DNA of 64,000 bases from Verrucomicrobiota bacterium (lineage in GTDB: Bacteria > Verrucomicrobiota > Verrucomicrobiia > Opitutales > Opitutaceae), in the NCBI GenBank assembly GCA_023432225.1, contig JAEYUW010000046.1, forward strand, positions 124,001 through 188,000. The letters run 5' to 3'. Both the position numbers and the translations under genes were made by a program. Every line of letters starts with the position of its first letter. Position 1 is the first letter of the stretch. The notes under the pieces were generated by a model that was given only the letters and a program-made list of their open reading frames with translations, was not told the DNA's origin and did not search any database. Below, one piece after another: positions 36,751 through 44,931 of this stretch.

Positions 36751-37454
36751 TGTTGTTTCTCCCGGGCGCTGACGATTTTTTCGAGGCGCGTGCGGTCACG
36801 CATCATTTCTCCGGCTGTGGCGCCGCGGTAGAAGAGTGCGCCGGTCGGGCAGCTCATCACGCATTTGCCGCACGAGGTGCAGGTGTCGGCATCGGCCCAC
36901 GGCTGGCGCAGGTCGGTGATGATCTCACAGCGGCCGCCGCGCCCGGCGACGTTCTTGGTGCCGGCGCCTTCGATGTGCCAGCAGACGCGGACGCAACGCG
37001 TGCAGAGGATGCAGCGGTTGTGGTCCATGCCGTAGAGCGCGTGCGTCTGGTCGACCGGCCAGCGCGGCGACTGGTAGTCGTAGCGCACGTGATCCATGCC
37101 GCACGAAGCCGCGAGCGTCTGGAGTTCGCACTGGCCGTTGGACACGCAGACGGCGCACACGTGGTTGCGCTCGGCGAAGAGCAGTTCGAGCGTGATCTTG
37201 CGGTAGTGGCGCAGGCGCGGGGTGTCGGTGAGGATCTCCATGCCCTCGCGCACGCGCGTGGTGCAGGCGGACATCAGCTTGGCGTTGCCGGCGACCTCGA
37301 CGAGGCACAGGCGGCAGGCGCCGACGTCGTAGACGCCATCGAGGTGGCAGAGTGTGGGTAATTTGACGCCGGCCTCCTGACAGGCCTGGAGGATGGTCGC
37401 GTCGTCCGGGGCGGAGACTTGGCGGCCGTCGATCGTGAGGGTTTTAACAGCCAT
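36738..37454 (-). CDS. hoxU: Hydrogenase diaphorase Fe-S subunit HoxU
   Basis: 238 aa, NuoG-like. In order it shows a 2Fe-2S ferredoxin domain (CQEAGVKLPTLCHLDG, GACRLCLVEVAGN), the His/Cys cluster HVCAVCVSNGQCELQ, and two 4Fe-4S motifs (CILCTRCVRVC and CTSCGKCVMSCPTGAL). It wires HoxY to the NADH-binding HoxF. The start is ATG 37454, after a palindromic repeat in the hoxF-hoxU gap. Confidence 0.94.
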   Translation of the reverse strand: MAVKTLTIDGRQVSAPDDATILQACQEAGVKLPTLCHLDGVYDVGACRLCLVEVAGNAKLMSACTTRVREGMEILTDTPRLRHYRKITLELLFAERNHVCAVCVSNGQCELQTLAASCGMDHVRYDYQSPRWPVDQTHALYGMDHNRCILCTRCVRVCWHIEGAGTKNVAGRGGRCEIITDLRQPWADADTCTSCGKCVMSCPTGALFYRGATAGEMMRDRTRLEKIVSAREKQQWNA

Positions 37455-37484
37455 GGGAAATTTCGTGAAGCGCTCGGGTGTGTT

Positions 37485-37551
37485 GTAGGGCGGGGTCTAC
37501 CGACCCCCCCGTGGGGCGGTGAGGCGGCGGGGTCGGGAGACCCCGCCCTAC
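37485..37551. repeat. GTAG...CTAC palindromic repeat inside the hox operon (hoxF-hoxU gap)
   Basis: GTAGGGCGGGGTCTACCGAC at the left pairs with the right end GGTCGGGAGACCCCGCCCTAC, with a G/C-rich centre. It fills most of the 104-base gap. Confidence 0.87.
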
Positions 37552-37558
37552 ATCAACA

Positions 37559-39175
37559 TCAATGAGGTGAGGCGTGCGGCGCGTGCTCGGGTTGGAGGAG
37601 CTCCTCGTATTCGTGCCGGAAAAAGCGCAGCGTGCTGAGGACGGGATTCGGCGCGGTCTGGCCGAGGCCGCAGAGACTGGTGTGCTTGACCATGTCGCAG
37701 AGCTCCTCGAGTTGAGCCAGATCGGCGGCGGTGGCGCGGCGGTCGATGATCTTGGTGAGCAGCTGGTGCATCTGCACCGTGCCAGCACGGCACGGGATGC
37801 ATTTGCCGCACGATTCGTCGACGCAGAACTCCATGAAGTAGCGCGCGACGTCGACCATGTTGGTGGTGTCGTCCATCACGATCATGCCGCCGGAGCCCAT
37901 GATGGAGCCGAGTTGACCGAGCGACTCGTAGTCGACGGGCGTGTCGAGGTGCTGTTGCGGAATGCAACCGCCCGAGGGACCGCCGGTCTGCACTGCCTTG
38001 ATGGCGTGGCCGTCGGGCGCGCCGCCGCCCATGTCCTCGACGATGGTGCGGAGCGGTGTGCCCATCGGCACCTCGATGAGACCGGTGTGGCGGATCTTGC
38101 CGGCGAGCGCGAAGACCTTGGTGCCTTTGCTTTTCTCGGTGCCGATGCCGGCGAACCACTCTGCGCCTAGCCGGACGATGGCGGCGACGTTGGCGAAGGT
38201 CTCGACGTTGTTGATCAACGTCGGGCAACCCCACAGGCCGCTCTCCGCCGGGAACGGCGGGCGCGGGCGCGGCTGGCCGCGCTTGCCCTCGATTGAAGCC
38301 ATGAGCGCAGTTTCCTCACCGCAGACGAACGCGCCGGCTCCGATGCGCACCTCGATGTTGAACGAGAACGGCGACTCGAAGATGCTGCCGCCGAGCAAGC
38401 CGAGCTGACGTGCCTGTTTGATGGCCGTCTGGAGACGCGCGATCGCGAGCGGATACTCAGCGCGGACGTAGACGTAGCCTTGGGTGGCGCCCACGGCGCG
38501 CGCCGCGATCGCCATGCCCTCGAGCACGCTGTGCGGATCGCTCTCGAGCACGGAGCGATCCATGAACGCGCCGGGGTCGCCCTCGTCGGCGTTGCAGACG
38601 ACGAACTTCCGTTCGCCGGGTGCTTTCGCGACCGTGCCCCACTTGAGGCCGGTGGGGAAACCCGCGCCGCCGCGGCCGCGGAGGCCGCTGCGCACGATCG
38701 TGTCGACGACGTCGGCTGGCTCCATCTCGGTGATCGCGCGGAGCAACGCCTGGTAGCCGTCCACGGCGATGTAGGTCTCGATCTTCTCGGGATCAACGAG
38801 GCCGCTGTTCGCGAGCACGATGGTCTTTTGCTGCGCGAAGAACGGTGAGGCTGCGGAGGTGAGGCCCGCGGCGATCGCGCCGGTCTGGATTTGCGCGATG
38901 AGGTCGGCGGCGGTCTCGGGTTCGACTTTCTCGAAGAGGACGCCTGACGGGTCGGCTTGCACCAGCGGACCCTGGCAGCACAGGCGCAGGCAACCGACGC
39001 TGCGCACCTCGATCTGCTCCGCGAGCCCGGCGGCGACGACGGCCTGCTCGAGTTTCTTCTTCACTTCCGGTGCGCCGGAGGAATGGCAACTCGCGGCCGT
39101 GCAGCAACGGAGCGTGTAGGGTTTCCGCGCCGCCAGCTCGCGCGCCTTGATCTGCAGGAGGTCGTTAAGATCCAT
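37559..39175 (-). CDS. hoxF: Hydrogenase diaphorase flavoprotein HoxF
   Basis: 538 aa, NuoF-like NAD(H)-binding subunit. An N-terminal thioredoxin-fold 2Fe-2S domain (LRCCTAASCHSSG and VGCLRLCCQGPLV) precedes the core. NADH and FMN motifs are GRGGAGFPTGLKWGTV, CNADEGDPGAFMDR, and GAGAFVCGEETALMASIEG. The 4Fe-4S site is ESCGKCIPCRAGT. It exchanges electrons with NAD. Its start overlaps the end of hoxE by 11 bases. Confidence 0.95.
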   Translation of the reverse strand: MDLNDLLQIKARELAARKPYTLRCCTAASCHSSGAPEVKKKLEQAVVAAGLAEQIEVRSVGCLRLCCQGPLVQADPSGVLFEKVEPETAADLIAQIQTGAIAAGLTSAASPFFAQQKTIVLANSGLVDPEKIETYIAVDGYQALLRAITEMEPADVVDTIVRSGLRGRGGAGFPTGLKWGTVAKAPGERKFVVCNADEGDPGAFMDRSVLESDPHSVLEGMAIAARAVGATQGYVYVRAEYPLAIARLQTAIKQARQLGLLGGSIFESPFSFNIEVRIGAGAFVCGEETALMASIEGKRGQPRPRPPFPAESGLWGCPTLINNVETFANVAAIVRLGAEWFAGIGTEKSKGTKVFALAGKIRHTGLIEVPMGTPLRTIVEDMGGGAPDGHAIKAVQTGGPSGGCIPQQHLDTPVDYESLGQLGSIMGSGGMIVMDDTTNMVDVARYFMEFCVDESCGKCIPCRAGTVQMHQLLTKIIDRRATAADLAQLEELCDMVKHTSLCGLGQTAPNPVLSTLRFFRHEYEELLQPEHAPHASPH

Positions 39176-39698
39176 GGGAGGAGAGCCAGGGTTGGACTTT
39201 CGCGACGGCGCTCTCGGCAGTCTGCTTGGCGGTGACCGTGCCGTCGTAGACGACGGCCGGTGCGATGCCGCACGCGCCGATGCAGCGCGCGGAGAGCAGG
39301 GAGAGTTTGTTGTCCGGCGTGGTTTCGCCGGCCTTGATCCCGGCGTGCTCCTCGATCGCGGCCATGATTTTGTCCGCGCCTTTCACGTAGCACGCGGTGC
39401 CGAGGCAGACGACGCAGGTGTGCTCGCCCTGCGGCTTGAGCGTGAAGAAGTGGTAGAACGTCGCGACGCCGTAGACGCGGCTCGGCGGCAATTTGAGGGC
39501 CTTGGCGATGTAGAGCAGCAGGCCGTCGTCGAGGAATCCGTAGAGTTCCTGCGCCTTGTGGAGCACTTCGATGAGCGCGTCGCCGCGGAACTGCTGGCGC
39601 TTCATGAAGGTGTCGAGGATGACGAGGCGCTTGTCACCGCGCGGCGCGGCGGCAGCTTTCTTGCGCTCGAGTTTGCGGCGGGCTTCCGTGAGCAGCAT
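39165..39698 (-). CDS. hoxE: Hydrogenase diaphorase subunit HoxE
   Basis: 177 aa, NuoE-like thioredoxin-fold 2Fe-2S protein. Cluster cysteines lie in CVVCLGTACYVKGADK and SARCIGACGIAPAVV, and the helical opening DALIEVLHKAQELYGFLDD is typical. First gene of the hox operon. The start is ATG 39698. Confidence 0.93.
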   Translation of the reverse strand: MLLTEARRKLERKKAAAAPRGDKRLVILDTFMKRQQFRGDALIEVLHKAQELYGFLDDGLLLYIAKALKLPPSRVYGVATFYHFFTLKPQGEHTCVVCLGTACYVKGADKIMAAIEEHAGIKAGETTPDNKLSLLSARCIGACGIAPAVVYDGTVTAKQTAESAVAKVQPWLSSHGS

Positions 39699-39998
39699 AG
39701 GGGCGGGGTGGCCAATCCGGACCTTCCCCGCACCGCCTCCAGCGGTCCGTAGGGGTCAGGACCGGCCGGTAGATTTGGCAAACGGGAGAGTAGCGCGAAT
39801 CCGTGCCGCTCACTTGCCACAGGTTGCGCAAGGGCCGGCGTGGATTGCTGCGCAGGAATTGATCCGGCACGCAGGCGCGCTTATCGCGACACTCTGGAAA
39901 CGGCACCGCGCGCGGCAGGACACGCGCAAGAAACGCGCAAGTGAAAGAGTGTCCTAAAACGGAGCGCGCGACGCTCGGCGCGGAAAGCAGTGACAGCG
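39699..39998. other. hox operon upstream region, no gene recognised
   Basis: Promoter region for hoxE on the minus strand. I looked for a sigma-54 (TGGCAC-N5-TTGCA) and an FNR box and saw neither clearly. Confidence 0.4.
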
Positions 39999-40072
39999 CT
40001 GTATCGGCGGTCTGTGACCGCCGATCGATCGTGGTATCGCATTCTTCGGCGGTCATAGACCGCCGCTACAGA
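39999..40072. repeat. Paired CGGCGGTC hairpins bounded by CTGTA/CTACAG
   Basis: Two hairpins, CGGCGGTCTGTGACCGCCG on the left and CGGCGGTCATAGACCGCCG on the right, lie in inverted orientation within CTGTA...CTACAG. It is a member of the GTAG/CTAC repeat family with one changed base at the left boundary. Confidence 0.85.
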
Positions 40073-40192
40073 GGCTGGGGCGCTGGTGGTTGCGCGCGTG
40101 AGAGCACCACCTACATCGCGCTGAAGACGATAGCGCGGGCGGCAGTCGCGTCGCGGCTGGGGACAGCGGCGACCACCAGCGGCGCGCGGAAC

Positions 40193-41068
40193 TCAGCCGG
40201 CGCGGTTCTGCCGATACGCCTTCACCGTGTTCTTCATCAGCATCGCCACGGTCATCGGGCCCACGCCGCCGGGGACGGGCGTGATCTTCGAGCAGAGCGG
40301 AGAAACGGTGGGGAAGTGGACGTCGCCGGTGAGGCGGTAGCCGGTTTTCTTCGTGGCGTCGGGCACGCGGTTCACGCCGACGTCGATGATCACGACGCCG
40401 GGCTTCACCATGTCCGCCGTGACGAACTCCGCCTTGCCGATCGCGGCGATGAGCACATCGGCCTGGCGCGTGATGGCGCGCAAGTCCTTCGTTTGCGAGT
40501 GGCAGATCGTGACGGTGGCGTTGGCCCACTGCTTGCGCTGGACGGCGAGGAGCGCGGCGGGTTTGCCGACGATGAGCGAGCGACCGAGCACGACGACGTG
40601 TTTGCCGTTGAGCGAAACTTTCGCGCGCTGCAGCAGCTCCATGATGCCGGCGGGCGTGCAGGCGACGAAGCCCGTCTCGTCTTCCTGCGCGAGCTTGCCG
40701 AGGTTCAGCGTGTGAAAGCCGTCGACGTCTTTCTCGGCGGCGATGCGGCGGAACACGGCGACCTCGTTGATGCCTTTCGGCAGCGGCGACTGCACGAGAA
40801 TGCCGTCGACGGCGGGATCGGCGTTGAGCTGATCGATGAGCGCGCAGAGTTTGTCCTGCGTGATCGTGACCGGCGGGAAAATGAGGCGGCTCTCGATGCC
40901 GATCTCGGCGGCAGTCTTCTCCTTTTTCTTCACGTAGGAAACCGAGGCGGGATCGTCGCCCACGCGCACGAGGGCGATGCAGGGCTTGCGGCCGGTGTAG
41001 CCGGCGACTTCCGCTTTGAGTTCCGCGACGATCTCGGCCGCGACTTGGTTGCCGTCGATGATTTCCAT
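40193..41068 (-). CDS. folD: Methylenetetrahydrofolate dehydrogenase/cyclohydrolase FolD
   Basis: 291 aa bifunctional one-carbon enzyme of the cytoplasm. Active-site Lys region is VSYVKKKEKTAAEIGI, with DGILVQSPLP, the signature CTPAGIMELL, NAD(P) site VVVLGRSLIVGKPAALL, and the C-terminal TPVPGGVGPMTVAMLMKNTV. Full family length. It is on the minus strand downstream of an SH3-domain gene but separated by a terminator. Confidence 0.97.
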   Translation of the reverse strand: MEIIDGNQVAAEIVAELKAEVAGYTGRKPCIALVRVGDDPASVSYVKKKEKTAAEIGIESRLIFPPVTITQDKLCALIDQLNADPAVDGILVQSPLPKGINEVAVFRRIAAEKDVDGFHTLNLGKLAQEDETGFVACTPAGIMELLQRAKVSLNGKHVVVLGRSLIVGKPAALLAVQRKQWANATVTICHSQTKDLRAITRQADVLIAAIGKAEFVTADMVKPGVVIIDVGVNRVPDATKKTGYRLTGDVHFPTVSPLCSKITPVPGGVGPMTVAMLMKNTVKAYRQNRAG

Positions 41069-41077
41069 GGGAAGAAA

Positions 41078-41104
41078 GAAAAAAGCCGGCCCGCACGGCC
41101 GGCT
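41078..41104 (-). terminator. Terminator after the SH3-protein gene
   Basis: On the minus strand, AGCCGGCC / GGCCGGCT with loop GTGCG, followed by TTTTTTCTTTC. It separates this transcript from folD. Confidence 0.9.
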
Positions 41105-41121
41105 AAAGTTTCGCGAGTGTC

Positions 41122-41910
41122 TTATTTACGTTGGATCGCCTGCGCGACGACGACGAGGTCTTTGCCGTCGACCGTGTTTCGCACGGTGCCGGTGATGACG
41201 ACCTGCAGGTTGAGGTAGCTCTCGAGCTTCTCGGTGAGCACGAGGCGCTTCATGTCGACGTAGGCGAAGCGGCGGCCGCTGCTGTCGGTCAGCTGATAGT
41301 CATACACGGGCGTCGAGCCGAAGAGTGTCGTTTGCGCGACCGTGAAGGTGCCGCTGAACAGGCGCGGCGTGTCGGCGCTGTTGGCCGAAACCGGCACCGG
41401 GCGGCCAGGCTCGGTGCTCGAGGCGGGCGGAGTGGACGAGTAGGAAACGCCGGGCGCAGGCGCAGGCGTCGTCGCGACGGTCGCGCTCGGGCGGTTTGCG
41501 GTGGCGCCGACGGCGATGAAGCCTTGCAGCTTTTTCTCGACGCGCACTTTCAGCCAATCGCCGGTCGAGAGGCCGACGACCTCGGACTTGTCGCCCTTTT
41601 GCGAGAGGGTGATGACGGCGGAGGTGACCTTGGGTTCGCTGTAAATATTGGCGCCTTCGCGGACGCTGAGGGCCTTGGTGATTTCGCGGCTGCGGGTGTA
41701 GCCTTCGAACGAGCCGTCGACTTCAACGCGGCGCCAGCCGGCGGGCGCTTCGCCGACCGGGTTGATCGTGGCGCCGGCGGCGAGGCGGGTGAGCACGGGC
41801 GATTTCGCGTCGGGCTGTTGGAAAACGGCGGTGTCGGTCGCGACCGTGTCGGCGGCGAGACGCGCGGCGACAGTGAGTGCGAGGGCGAGGAGAGGGAGTT
41901 TAATCTTCAT
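41122..41910 (-). CDS. Exported bacterial SH3-domain protein
   Basis: 262 aa with a signal peptide (MKIKLPLLALALTVAARLAAD). One SH3-like segment covers about residues 22-75 (VFQQPDAKSPVLTRLAAGATI to FEGYTRSREI) and a second follows (VREGANIYSEPKVTS to LQGFIAVG). A Pro/Thr/Ser linker leads to a C-terminal OB-like beta domain (FTVAQTTLFGSTPVYDYQL to VITGTVRNTVDGKDLVVV). Probably periplasmic and peptidoglycan- or envelope-associated; exact role unknown. Its start overlaps the end of the pseudouridine synthase gene. Confidence 0.8.
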   Translation of the reverse strand: MKIKLPLLALALTVAARLAADTVATDTAVFQQPDAKSPVLTRLAAGATINPVGEAPAGWRRVEVDGSFEGYTRSREITKALSVREGANIYSEPKVTSAVITLSQKGDKSEVVGLSTGDWLKVRVEKKLQGFIAVGATANRPSATVATTPAPAPGVSYSSTPPASSTEPGRPVPVSANSADTPRLFSGTFTVAQTTLFGSTPVYDYQLTDSSGRRFAYVDMKRLVLTEKLESYLNLQVVITGTVRNTVDGKDLVVVAQAIQRK

Positions 41911-42676
41911 GGTCGGTGAACGCGGCGTGCTCCGGGACGGCGCGAGGTGTCGCGAAGAGCAGTGAGATTTCCTTCGTAGAAAGTTGTTTCACCCCGCGCA
42001 ACGGGATTCCTTTCAAGCGCAGCGCGCCGATTTGGTAGCGCTTGAGGCGTTTCACGGGAAAACCGAACGCGAGGAACAGCTGGCGGATCTCGCGCTTCTT
42101 GCCGTGGTGCAGGTGAACGTCGAGCGAGGTCGAGAGTTTGTCGCGGTTGGGATTGAGCAGGAGCGCGTGCTCGACCTGGAGATGCTCGTTCTCGACTTTC
42201 ACGCCTTTGAGCAGCTGGCCGACTTTGCCGGCGGGGAAGGGGCGTTCGAGCGTCACGTGGTAGCGCTTCACGACCGTGTTGGACGGGTGCATGAGCTTGT
42301 TCGCGAGATCGCCGTCGGTCGTGAGAATGAGCAGGCCCTCGCTGTCCTTGTCGAGGCGGCCGGCGCAGAACAGCCGGAGCTTGCGCCACTCGCGCGGCAG
42401 CAAGTCGAAGATCGTGCCGTCCTCGGCGTGCGGGTCGCTGTTCGAGCAGACGAGTCCGCGCGGCTTGTGCATCGCGAGCGTGACTTTCGGCTGCGCGGTC
42501 GAGCGCACGGGCTTGCCGCGCACGGTGACTTTGTCGACGCCCGGCTCGACCTTGAGGCCGGGTTCGGCCTTTTCGCCGTTCACGTAAACCTCGCCAGCCG
42601 CGATGAGCGCCTCGGCGGCGCGGCGCGAGCACAGGCCGGAGTCAGCGATGAATTTTTGAATGCGAACGGGTTCCAC
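41900..42676 (-). CDS. RluB/RsuA-family pseudouridine synthase
   Basis: 258 aa from GTG 42676 (VEPVRIQKFIADSGLCSRRAAE). This start directly precedes the S4 RNA-binding domain. The longer open frame upstream runs through palindromic repeats and is rejected. The catalytic Asp lies in LFCAGRLDKDSEGLLILTTDGDL; other family blocks are MHKPRGLVCS and EGKKREIRQLF-like HHGKKREIRQLFLAFG. It isomerises a uridine in rRNA, RluB-type in 23S being most likely. Confidence 0.9.
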   Translation of the reverse strand: MEPVRIQKFIADSGLCSRRAAEALIAAGEVYVNGEKAEPGLKVEPGVDKVTVRGKPVRSTAQPKVTLAMHKPRGLVCSNSDPHAEDGTIFDLLPREWRKLRLFCAGRLDKDSEGLLILTTDGDLANKLMHPSNTVVKRYHVTLERPFPAGKVGQLLKGVKVENEHLQVEHALLLNPNRDKLSTSLDVHLHHGKKREIRQLFLAFGFPVKRLKRYQIGALRLKGIPLRGVKQLSTKEISLLFATPRAVPEHAAFTDHED

Positions 42677-42812
42677 GGCGCGACCTTTGGCCCCGGCGAC
42701 GCCGCGGGCAACAGGAAAGCCGAGGCGGCGGGGGAGCTGGCGGGGCCTCTCCGAGCATCGGAGGTGAACTCCGATGTGCCGCCCAGTCGTCGACCCGAAC
42801 CAAGAGGGTGAA

Positions 42813-42870
42813 CCACAGAAGACGCAGAACACACAGAAAAGGCTTTCTGTGTATTCTGCGTCTTCTGTGG
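42813..42870. repeat. A/T-rich long palindrome (copy 2)
   Basis: 27-base arms with one mismatch: CCACAGAAGACGCAGAACAC at the left edge (42813 on) and its complement ending TCTTCTGTGG at 42870, four-base centre. Confidence 0.9.
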
Positions 42871-42908
42871 TTTTTCGATGATCGAACTCGTCGCGAATGG
42901 TCGTTGAT

Positions 42909-42968
42909 GGCCGCAAAAAAACAAAGAGCGCAAAAACGTCTCTGTGCCTTTTGTGCTTTTTTGTGGCC
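42909..42968. repeat. A/T-rich long palindrome (copy 3, degenerate)
   Basis: GGCCGCAAAAAAACAAAG at the left against TTGTGCTTTTTTGTGGCC at the right, about 15 of 18 positions pairing, less regular inside. It lies 38 bases from copy 2 in the gap between the pseudouridine synthase and flavoprotein genes. Confidence 0.65.
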
Positions 42969-43104
42969 CATCTCCGTTGCGGAGCGGAGTCCGCTCCGTA
43001 TCCGCCGGGAATCGCTCTCGGCGTTTGCGTCACCTGGGGGTGTTTGACAAGTTGTGGGCTTGCAACCTGCTCGTTCCGACCGGCAAATCCGGCCTTCCCA
43101 CGCA

Positions 43105-44274
43105 ATGCATCTGGAGCCTGCTCCCGCCACGTTCTCCAAGGACAACCCGTTTCCCGCTCGCCTGACGGAAAACCGCCTCCTGAACCGTCCCGGTTCGGCC
43201 AAGGACACGCGTCACTTCGTCGTGGATCTCGGCGACAGCGGCCTGACCTACAAGGCGGGCGACTCGCTCGGCGTGTTTCCGACCAACCGCCCGGAGATCG
43301 TGGCCGAGTTGCTCCAGCGCCTGCACGCGACCGGCGACGAGCTCGTGAATCCGGCGATGTTGAAACTGATGGCGCCGATTCCGCTCCGCGACGCGCTCAC
43401 CAGCCGCCTCGCGCTCGCGGGGCCGACGAAGAAGATTTTGGAAACGCTCGCCGCGAACACGCCCGATCCGACCGAGAAGGAAAAGATCGCCGGCCTGCTC
43501 GCGCCCGAGGCGAAGGAGCAACTCACGGCCTACCTCGCCGACCGCGAATACACCGATCTGCTCGCCGAGTTTCCGCACGCGCGGATTTCACCGCAGGTGT
43601 TCGTCGATCATCTCCGCAAGCTGATGCCGCGCCTCTACTCGATTGCCTCGAGCAGCAAGGTGCATCCGACGCAGGTGCACCTGACGGTCGCGGTCGTCCG
43701 CTACGAGACCAACGGCCGCCAGCGCCACGGCGTGTGCTCGACCTTCCTCGCGGACCGCGCCGCCGTGAACGAGACGCCGGTGCCGGTGTTCGTGTCGCTC
43801 TCGCATTTCGCACCGCCCGCCGACGGCGCGAAGGATGTCATCATGGTTGGTCCCGGCACGGGCGTGGCGCCGTTCCGCGCGTTCATGCAAGAGCGCGTCG
43901 CCACCGGCGCGACCGGTCGCAACTGGCTCTTCTTCGGCGACCAGCGCCGCGCGACGGATTTCCTCTACGAGGACGAGTGGCTCGCTTGGCAACAGCAGGG
44001 CAAGCTCACGCGTCTCGACGTCGCTTTCTCGCGCGATCAGGCGGAAAAAATCTACGTGCAGGACCGCATGCGCCAGAACGGCGCCGAGCTCTGGGCGTGG
44101 CTCCAAGGCGGCGCGTGCTTCTATGTCTGCGGCGACGCCAAGCGCATGGCCAAAGACGTCGACGCCGCGCTCCACGAAATCATCGCGCAACACGGCAGGT
44201 TGGAGCCCGCCGCCGCGGTCGAATACGTCAAGCAGCTCAAGAAGGACCACCGCTACATGCGGGATGTTTACTGA
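43105..44274 (+). CDS. Sulfite reductase-type flavoprotein (FAD/NADPH module without flavodoxin domain)
   Basis: 389 aa from ATG 43105. It carries the CysJ/cytochrome P450 reductase C-terminal module only: a connecting domain (YKAGDSLGVFPTN), FAD-binding PRLYSIASSS and GVCSTFLADRA, then NADPH-binding VGPGTGVAPFRAFMQER and CFYVCGDAKRMAKDVDAAL. It ends in tyrosine, as relatives end in an aromatic residue. Standard CysJ has an N-terminal flavodoxin domain that is absent here. It probably passes NADPH electrons to a sulfite reductase haemoprotein encoded elsewhere. A mutated copy of its 3' end lies 1 kb downstream. Confidence 0.88.
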   Translation: MHLEPAPATFSKDNPFPARLTENRLLNRPGSAKDTRHFVVDLGDSGLTYKAGDSLGVFPTNRPEIVAELLQRLHATGDELVNPAMLKLMAPIPLRDALTSRLALAGPTKKILETLAANTPDPTEKEKIAGLLAPEAKEQLTAYLADREYTDLLAEFPHARISPQVFVDHLRKLMPRLYSIASSSKVHPTQVHLTVAVVRYETNGRQRHGVCSTFLADRAAVNETPVPVFVSLSHFAPPADGAKDVIMVGPGTGVAPFRAFMQERVATGATGRNWLFFGDQRRATDFLYEDEWLAWQQQGKLTRLDVAFSRDQAEKIYVQDRMRQNGAELWAWLQGGACFYVCGDAKRMAKDVDAALHEIIAQHGRLEPAAAVEYVKQLKKDHRYMRDVY

Positions 44275-44295
44275 GCGGCGGGCGTGCGGGCGAGA

Positions 44296-44317
44296 GTAGC
44301 GCCGGCTTCCAGCCGGC
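44296..44317. repeat. Half copy of a GTAG-bounded palindrome
   Basis: GTAGCGCCGGCTTCCAGCCG then GC: GTAG followed by a GCCGGCT/AGCCGGC hairpin, right part missing. Confidence 0.6.
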
Positions 44318-44409
44318 TCCGTGTTCGGGCGTATTTTTGTGGACGGGGCCCGAGGTAACGGAGAAAACGCGACGCACCCTTCGTGGGAGGGCTGACGATC
44401 GCCTTTCGC

Positions 44410-44670
44410 TCAGCGTCGGCGGAGCAGCTTATCGTAGTCGGCGTGGTGTCCGATCCAAAACCACACGAGATGGGGGCCGTCTTCCACGGCGATCGCGCGG
44501 TAGTGGAGGCCGACGCGCGCCGACCAGAACGCGCCAACTTTCTTGAGGTGTAGCGAAGGGTGGCGTGGATCGGCCTTCAACAGGCGAAAGTTTTCGTCCG
44601 CGAGCCGGCGCACGTCGTCCGGAAGCGCGTGGTAGCAGGTCCAGAAGCGCTGGCTCGCGCGATGAGTCAC
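44410..44670 (-). CDS. RelE/ParE-superfamily toxin-like protein
   Basis: 86 aa from GTG 44670 (VTHRASQRFWTCYHALPDDV). The fold pattern is that of RelE/ParE mRNA- or gyrase-directed toxins: LADENFRLLKADPRHPSLHLKKVGAFWSARVGLHYRAIAVEDG, then LVWFWIGHHADYDKLL. The start overlaps the antitoxin stop by four bases (GTGA), as in coupled toxin-antitoxin pairs. A longer frame upstream only reads through the antitoxin gene. Confidence 0.85.
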   Translation of the reverse strand: MTHRASQRFWTCYHALPDDVRRLADENFRLLKADPRHPSLHLKKVGAFWSARVGLHYRAIAVEDGPHLVWFWIGHHADYDKLLRRR

Positions 44671-44867
44671 AACTCGGGGCAGCGTCCGTCGCGCAACTCG
44701 CGCAAAGCCTCTTGTCCGAGCGCGTCGAGGCGTCCGGCGTCGACGTCCTTCTCGAATTGCCGATCCCACACCGCCGCGTCGAACTGCAGGAACCAACGGC
44801 GGAACGCGGCGAGCTCCTCAGGCGAGAGCTTGCTTACGGCGGATTCGATTTCGGCGATGGTGCTCAC
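44667..44867 (-). CDS. Antitoxin partner of the RelE/ParE-like toxin
   Basis: 66 aa from GTG 44867 (VSTIAEIESAVSKLSPEELA). The short helical protein continues FRRWFLQFDAAVWDRQFE and closes LGQEALRELRDGRCPEL, a layout common in antitoxins paired with this toxin type. It contains no clear HTH. It precedes and overlaps the toxin gene. Confidence 0.8.
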   Translation of the reverse strand: MSTIAEIESAVSKLSPEELAAFRRWFLQFDAAVWDRQFEKDVDAGRLDALGQEALRELRDGRCPEL

Positions 44868-44931
44868 GCGACGCACCCTAGCGCGACGGGTCTGCTTGGC
44901 AAGCGGGCAGGCGACCAGCGCCACCCAACCC

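Noticed and set aside
42677..43105. N-terminal extension of the pseudouridine synthase (Cys/Phe/Val-rich text)
   Set aside because: It translates the A/T-rich palindromes; the S4 domain begins right at GTG 42676.
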